A stretch of DNA of 64,000 nucleotides. Origin: Tetragonia tetragonoides (lineage: Eukaryota; Streptophyta; Magnoliopsida; Caryophyllales; Aizoaceae). The translations under genes were made by a program, and so were the position numbers. Shown here one piece after another: positions 58,886 to 64,000 of this stretch. The stretch spans positions 23,778,501 to 23,842,500 of the forward strand of contig CM076140.1 in NCBI GenBank assembly GCA_038025085.1, given 5' to 3'. The number at the start of each line of letters is the position of its first letter. The stretch's first letter is position 1. The notes below the pieces were generated by a model. The model had not been told where the DNA came from. It ran no database searches and worked only from the letters and a program-made list of their open reading frames with translations.

Positions 58886-60159
58886 CCTAGATTTTATTCT
58901 TGAGTGTCCAACACTTCTCGGTGTCATGTCCTTTTCCTCTATCAAATTTGCAATAAATATTAGGATTCTATGATGGGCTCCTCTTTTTGATTTCAGGATC
59001 CGGAGTGGGGCCCACAACATTGAGATAGTCATTCTTGACAAGCTTTTCCAAAGCTTTAGCATAGGTCATGCCCAATGAGGTGTATTGCCTTTGCGGTTTG
59101 TCGTAGACAGCATTGACTTCATTAACCTTGTTGGAAGAGTTTTCCGAATTGGGGTTCTTCTTGTAGTTCGAGTTATAAGTGCCCTTGTTGAAGAAGTCCT
59201 TGCTTTTCTCCTTTTTAAGTGCTTGATCGTCCTCTATGAGCAATCCCACACTATTGAGTTGTGTGTATGAAGTAATTGCTTGGTATTTGAGAGGATTCAA
59301 GTAAGGAAGTTGTAAATTCTTGATGAGTTTCCGAATTCGCTCTTCCTCGGATGGACGGTCGAGCATTTCGGCCACTTTAGTTCTCCATTTCTTAACAAAG
59401 TCAGTGAAGCATTCATTTTCACCTTGCTCTATTGCTCCCAACTCTCTCGTAGTGGTTGGTTGGATGACGTTGTCGATGTACCTAGTGAGGAATAAACTGG
59501 ACACTTTGTTCCATTCTTGAAACTGATTGGGCTCAAGCTTGAAAAACCATGCCCTAACAGTGGTGTCCAAGGTTTGTGAGAAAAGGTGAATATACAGGTC
59601 AGGATCCACTCCTCTTAGGCTCATTGCGGTGGTGAAAGCCCTTATGTGATCTTTTAGATCATCGGTCCGTTTGAAGGTGGGGACTTCAGGCATAGAGAAC
59701 TTTTGTGGGAGTTTTCCCTTGATGTGAGAGGAATATCCTTCAGCATTGATCCTGTAGTCACTTATGATCTTATTTTGAGTTAGAGCCAACTCAAGGTTCT
59801 TAATTTGAGCACTTAGCTCTTCTACTTTGTCATCTCTAGGTGGAGGATCATCTTGGTTGAAAGGGTCAGTTTCTTTAACCTTGCTTTCTATCCATGTCAC
59901 ACGCTTTCCCATGGTTTCCAACATTTTCATCATTTCAGCCAACATCTCATCAGTAGTCTTAAATGGTGGAGGCGGCATGTCATCTTCGGCCATTTTACTC
60001 GACTTTGAACAAGGTGGTCGATATGGAGGGGGAGTAACAAATACTGCGTCAGACCTAGCTTTGCTCGGAGGGGAAGATTCCAATACGAGCTTCCTAACCA
60101 GACGTTGATTACTATGATCGCGTTCCCAACTTTTCGGGCCAACTTTTTTCTTCCCAATC
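58886..60159 (-). pseudogene. Element 2 gag (Tat-type)
   Basis: The open frame runs from above 60159 to TAG at 58970-58968. The first in-frame ATG is at 59993 (MAEDDMPPPPFK), but coding upstream of it (KSWERDHSNQRLVRKL) is conserved with Element 1. Capsid: IKGKLPQKFSMPEVPTF, DLKDHIRAFTTA, FVKKWRTKVAEM. The knuckle after the stop reads YCKFDRGKGHDTEKC, with aspartate replacing the first histidine of the C-H-H-C motif. Confidence 0.88.
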
Positions 60160-61247
60160 CTGGACAGCGGATAAGACTTAGAAAAGGAAAGACTAACAAG
60201 TTCCACAAAAGAAAAGTTTTAAAACAAAGATGGGAAAATCCTATCTAGAATATTCTATCAACATAGTTACCCTTGGGGACTAAGTAATGGGTTTAGGTCA
60301 AAAGATCTCGACACGGGAAAAGAAAGATAAAAGATATTATACTCTTGACTAAAAGGAGAGGGGAGAGATATTATCTCGACTCAATATGGGATAAAGCAAA
60401 AGATATTATACTCTTGACAAAAAGGAGAGGGGAGAGATATTATCTCGACTCAATATGGGATAAAGCAAAAGATATTATACTCTTGACTAAAAGGAGAGGG
60501 GAGAGATATTATCGAGATCTTTTGGCCTAGACTCACTACCTAAATAAAAGGAAAGAATAAAGCATCCAAATCTTTCCTAAGGTAACGAGCATCATATAGA
60601 ACATTCAGGGATATTGTTTCCTAAAAATAAAGATTCTAGACTCAATCTTAAGACAAAATCTAGACTCAAAAAAGGATAAGATCCTAATTGGGGTCTAACC
60701 AAATATTCTATGACGACCAAAAAGACTACGCAAAGATTGCGTTCACATATGGGCAAACAGCACAACAACGCAAATGACATGATTACGAAAATCTAGCATG
60801 GACATGGGACTGAGTTTCAACCTAAAACATTGGTTCTAGTTCATGCAACGGGGTAAGCTTAAGGATTTTGGTCAAAAGGTACTCATGATCAAGAATGTAC
60901 TACAATCCGCAAGATGCGCGACAATGTGAGGCATTCTAGTTATCCTACTTGTCGAATGGACGAATGCGTAGGAAGGTACATGAGGTGGGGGGATCCATGT
61001 TTCTTGGCAAAGAAGAATCGAGTGGATTCTCACCAAGGCACTTCAGCACACTCCATTGGCTAAAAAACTAGTTTGAACTTGTAAAAATAAGCTCGGAAGT
61101 CGCGCAAGCGCATGCACATGAATGCAATGAATGCAAATTAATAGATGAATGACAAGTCACAAAATAATAATAAGAACACTCAAGCTAGTGAACCAAGCAA
61201 AAATAATGATAATGAATCGATTTTCAAGTTACACCCTCTTAATCATG
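60160..61247 (-). other. Element 2 leader with 69-bp tandem repeat
   Basis: 60331-60513 holds 2.65 units of a 69-bp repeat starting AAGATATTATACTCTTGAC; units are nearly identical. The minus strand near 60162-60160 reads CTGTCCAG, a candidate 3' splice site aligned with CTCCAG in Element 1. The rest shows no gene. Confidence 0.8.
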
Positions 61248-61265
61248 TCCCCAGTGAAGTCGCCA
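61248..61265 (-). other. Element 2 primer-binding site
   Basis: Minus strand TGGCGACTTCACTGGGGA, one base after the 5' LTR end. The following GGACATGATTAAGA (61250-61237, overlapping by two bases) is complementary to TCTTAATCATGTCC in U5 (61416-61403 on the minus strand). Confidence 0.9.
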
Positions 61266-61266
61266 T

Positions 61267-62141
61267 TGTAGGCTACCGTATTTTTCTCCCCTTTTTCGCC
61301 CCCTTTTCCTTCGGGTTTCCGGCAACCTAGGAGAGCACGGTCGTTCGGATTTTCGTGAACCTTTGAGTGTGAATGCACATTAAGATTTTCCTTTTACACT
61401 AAGGACATGATTAAGATTGTCGGAAGTCGCCACCAAATTTAAGGTAATTTGGAAACCTTGGAATCAAGTCGATAGTCTAGAAAGATGTCAACTCAATTCC
61501 TATGCACCCCAATCCCTATTGGGGAAATTGACTTCATAAATGAGTTCGAGGGCGTGAGTACGAGCTAGGAAGGTGTTAGGCACCCAACTCGTCTGTTGAC
61601 AACAACGGCCTTTACTAATCGATTCAATATAATTATTAATGCTACGGTTCCAAACAAGGTTCAATTTGTCCAAATTCCTAGTTTTAACTAACGGGTTGAA
61701 TAAACATTATTATTGTGACCACTTTTAACAATTTATCAAATTATATACTTTTATTCCTAAAAACGATAAATATGCTAAAACCTGCAAGTTAGAAGACAAA
61801 CCAATAAGTCATCCACCAATCCTCAAACAAAGCATACTTTAATCATAAGAAGCAATAAATAACAAAATTAAAAAAACATTCATTCATCCACTAATTAAGC
61901 TTAATACAAGCCCTTTTGCTCAAAATGCGGCATGCATGTACATATCACATAAACCAAAATCGTTAGTAATAACAAGCAATATAAAAATTTATTGAAAACC
62001 CTCAGGTTGGATTACCTGGATGCTCACAATGAACTTATTGGGTTATAATGCTTGAATTCATGCTCTTGATGAAGTGTGAAGGTTTATTTTGTGGTGTTAT
62101 GGCTAACCTAAAGAAGGAGTAGAATCAGAATTTCTGTTTTA

Positions 62142-62204
<63 letters not shown>

Positions 62205-62926
62205 TGCCAACCAAAAGACCAACCTTTCAGAGAGAATGTCCAACCTCTCAAATTCCCAACCTCTTAAACTGAACCCTAAGGTTCGTTTATATAGAAGAGG
62301 GGGAGATGTCAGGGGTTTGGCACCGAAATCGAGATGGGCCTCGAATTCGTCGTCTGCGAGAAAAGGTCCAGGCGGCCATTCAGCTAGGCCAAGCGGCTGA
62401 GCTGGCAGGACAAGCGATCAAACCGCTTGGCAAGCGGCTTAGCCGCAAGGCAAACGGTCAAACTGCTTGCAAGCGGCTTAGCTTCAAGGCAAGTGGTCAA
62501 GCTGCTTGGCCTAGCGGCACAGCCGCTTATCCTAGCGACCACCGCTTGAACCCAAGTGTGGCCGCTTGGACCTGGAGCGGCGTGCCTGTATAGGTGCCTG
62601 ACGTGCTTTTCACGCGGTGGAGGCTCTTCCGAGGGGGTCCACGCGGGATTGACTGAGTTTCCTTGTTTGACCAGGGGTTGACTCATGGGTTTGGGTTCCC
62701 TTTCGGGCTCTTAGGTTTCAAAGAGGCCTATCTCTCAGTTTTGGACTCCAATTGAATTGAGTCCCAGTGGTTTGGATCACCTGTACAAAAGGCTTCCACT
62801 AATTCAAATGAACTGGGCTAATCATCAGAGCAATTATTCTCGCAACCCAAGTTCGAGCAAAATCCAATCCTTTCATCATTGGGTTTTTATGAGGACTTAT
62901 TATAGACACATTTTTTGGTGTCTACA
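61267..62926 (-). repeat. Element 2 5' LTR
   Basis: TGTAGACACC at 62926 to GCCTACA at 61267 (minus). Palindrome array about 62585-62375, TATA box TATATAAAC at 62293-62285, CT tract 62200-62142, conserved U5 block at about 61567-61501, primer-like TGGCGACTTCC at 61432-61422. Confidence 0.95.
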
Positions 62927-62931
62927 AGGGG

Positions 62932-63168
62932 ACCCTTATAAATAATTGGGAAGGGGAGGGATTTTTTAAACATAACCCTTTTGGTGCTTAAATCCCATAG
63001 AGTTAATAAAAAGGCCAACTTTAGATGTTGATTGTATTTTCCAAAACTTTATCAATTGTATGTATACTACTAAATTCTAACTTGGTCATACCTAACGAAA
63101 TTCACCATCCTTATATGGTTATTTATTTTTTTTATTTTAGTTGACTGATTAAGAAAAGCGAAGATTCA
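62932..63168. other. Short intergenic stretch between Element 2 and LINE fragment
   Basis: AT-rich; no gene or known repeat seen. Confidence 0.5.
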
Positions 63169-64000
63169 TTTTTTTTTTTTTTTGGTAAAAGGTCAGGTGA
63201 TCTATTACCAACTTGTGAAAAACTGTAAATACACACTAAAGAGAGGGAAGAGGAAAAATAGGCCACCTTATAGGAAGGGTTCCCTTCTTTAACTTCCCAA
63301 GCCTCACAAACCAGTAATTTAAAAGACAGATTACAATCATAAAAACAAGACTTCTAAACAAGGTTAACAATGTACTGTCTATCAGCTCTGGACAGTTTTC
63401 CAAGTTCAGGGAAACTCCCTCTTATCTTAATTCCTTGACAATCTGCTTGAACACATCCTCAGGGGTTCTGACTCTTTTTTGGAAGATTCTTGAGTTTCTT
63501 TCAATCCAAATATGATACGTGATTGCTGCCATGCTAGCTGCTGCTACACGTCTCTGCATTCTTCTTATCTTCTTCCTGTTCCTTATCCAGGCAAACATCT
63601 TCCTCCCATTATCAGGCACATTGTTACATTGAATCCAACTGCAGGTTCTCCTCTTAAGGTCAGTTGACCAAGGACACTCATAAAATAGGTGTTCATGCTT
63701 CTCCTCACCAGTTTGACAGAGGACACACTGTTTATCAACAGCTATTTGAAAGGTGTCATTCAGTCTGTCCTTTGTTAGGAGTCTATTCTGGTATGCAAGC
63801 CAGAGTATGAAAGAGTGCTTAGGAATGGCACCTCTACTCCAGACAGTATAGTAATCCCTCATTTTGCTTCGTTGTCCCATCAAAAAATTGTATCCATCTG
63901 AGACCTTGTATTGTTTGGCTGTTCTTCTCCATTCACAGTCCTCTGGAAATAACTCTCTCATTTATAAAATCTTCTTCATGAAATATTCATTTTTGTTAAG
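63169..64000 (-). mobile_element. 3' end of a second LINE, runs off the right edge
   Basis: A 15-base T run at 63169-63183 is the poly-A of a minus-strand LINE. 63961-63422 encodes the C-terminal zf-RVT region: GAIPKHSFILWLAYQNRLLT, CVLCQTGEEKHEHLFYECPW and YHIWIERNSRIFQ. This frame is open for 179 codons. The sequence is unlike the 3' end of the LINE at 34501, so it is another family. The rest of the element lies beyond the window. Confidence 0.9.

Larger units (their letters stand above)
44518..62926 (-). mobile_element. Element 2: Tat-lineage Ty3/gypsy retrotransposon with antisense genes
   Basis: LTRs at 61267-62926 (5', 1660 bp) and 44518-46133 (3', 1616 bp), both TGTAGACACC...GCCTACA on the minus strand. 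Target duplication AGGGG at 44513-44517 and 62927-62931. Primer site at 61265, gag to integrase 60159-53524, antisense genes A (51546-53099) and B (47708-50622) on the plus strand, polypurine tract at 46151. Length 18.4 kb with no nested insertion. Gag to the RT-linked RNase H share one frame, with one frameshift near 55415 and about ten stops. The first 185 bases of the LTRs differ at about one base in eighteen by eye, so it is younger than Element 1. Confidence 0.96.

Overview
This is plant nuclear DNA from a repeat-dense intergenic region. It is AT-rich, full of nested LTR retrotransposons of plant-only lineages, and holds L1-type LINEs with a DUF4283-like ORF1, a CACTA DNA transposon and long GA/CT and TA microsatellites. 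I found no host protein-coding gene, rRNA or tRNA. A eudicot is likely; I cannot name the species.

Layout. 1-1.5 kb: decayed chromovirus-like gag and its tRNA-Met primer site (minus strand). 1.9-3.9 kb: AT-rich host DNA. 3888-33297: 'Element 1', a Ty3/gypsy element of the Tat (Ogre/Retand-like) lineage on the plus strand, with 1.5-kb LTRs and CATAC target duplications. Inside it, 14517-26610 is 'Element 3', a Tekay-like chromovirus on the minus strand with 2.6-2.7-kb LTRs and CCATC duplications. 34501-39503: near full-length L1-type LINE (minus). 40639-44112: non-autonomous CACTA transposon with ATA duplications. 44518-62926: 'Element 2', a second Tat-lineage element on the minus strand with 1.6-kb LTRs and AGGGG duplications. 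63169-64000: 3' end of a different LINE.

The main result is in Elements 1 and 2. Between pol and the 3' LTR each carries the same pair of genes in antisense orientation. Gene A (two exons) resembles an uncharacterised plant domain family. Gene B (seven exons) resembles the plant mobile domain (PMD, aminotransferase-like) family. Exon number, exon lengths and splice sites match between two elements whose LTRs are otherwise very different, so the cassette is an old part of the family. Antisense introns are not recognised in the genomic RNA, which would explain how they survive retrotransposition. Gene A has its own TATA box in both copies, and in Element 2 its upstream region resembles the LTR promoter in inverted orientation. 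Upstream of the TATA boxes of the LTRs and the antisense genes lie GC-rich palindrome clusters, in Element 2 with a period near 21 bp.

Both Tat elements also share a candidate RNA structure. A copy of the start of the primer-binding site sits in U5, followed by an arm complementary to sequence just after the true primer site. The arm sequence differs between the elements but the pairing is kept.

All elements are decayed by stops and frameshifts. Gene A of Element 2 is the nearest to intact, with one stop in a 483-codon spliced frame. From the nesting, and from counts by eye of short stretches of each LTR pair, Element 1 is oldest and Elements 2 and 3 are younger.
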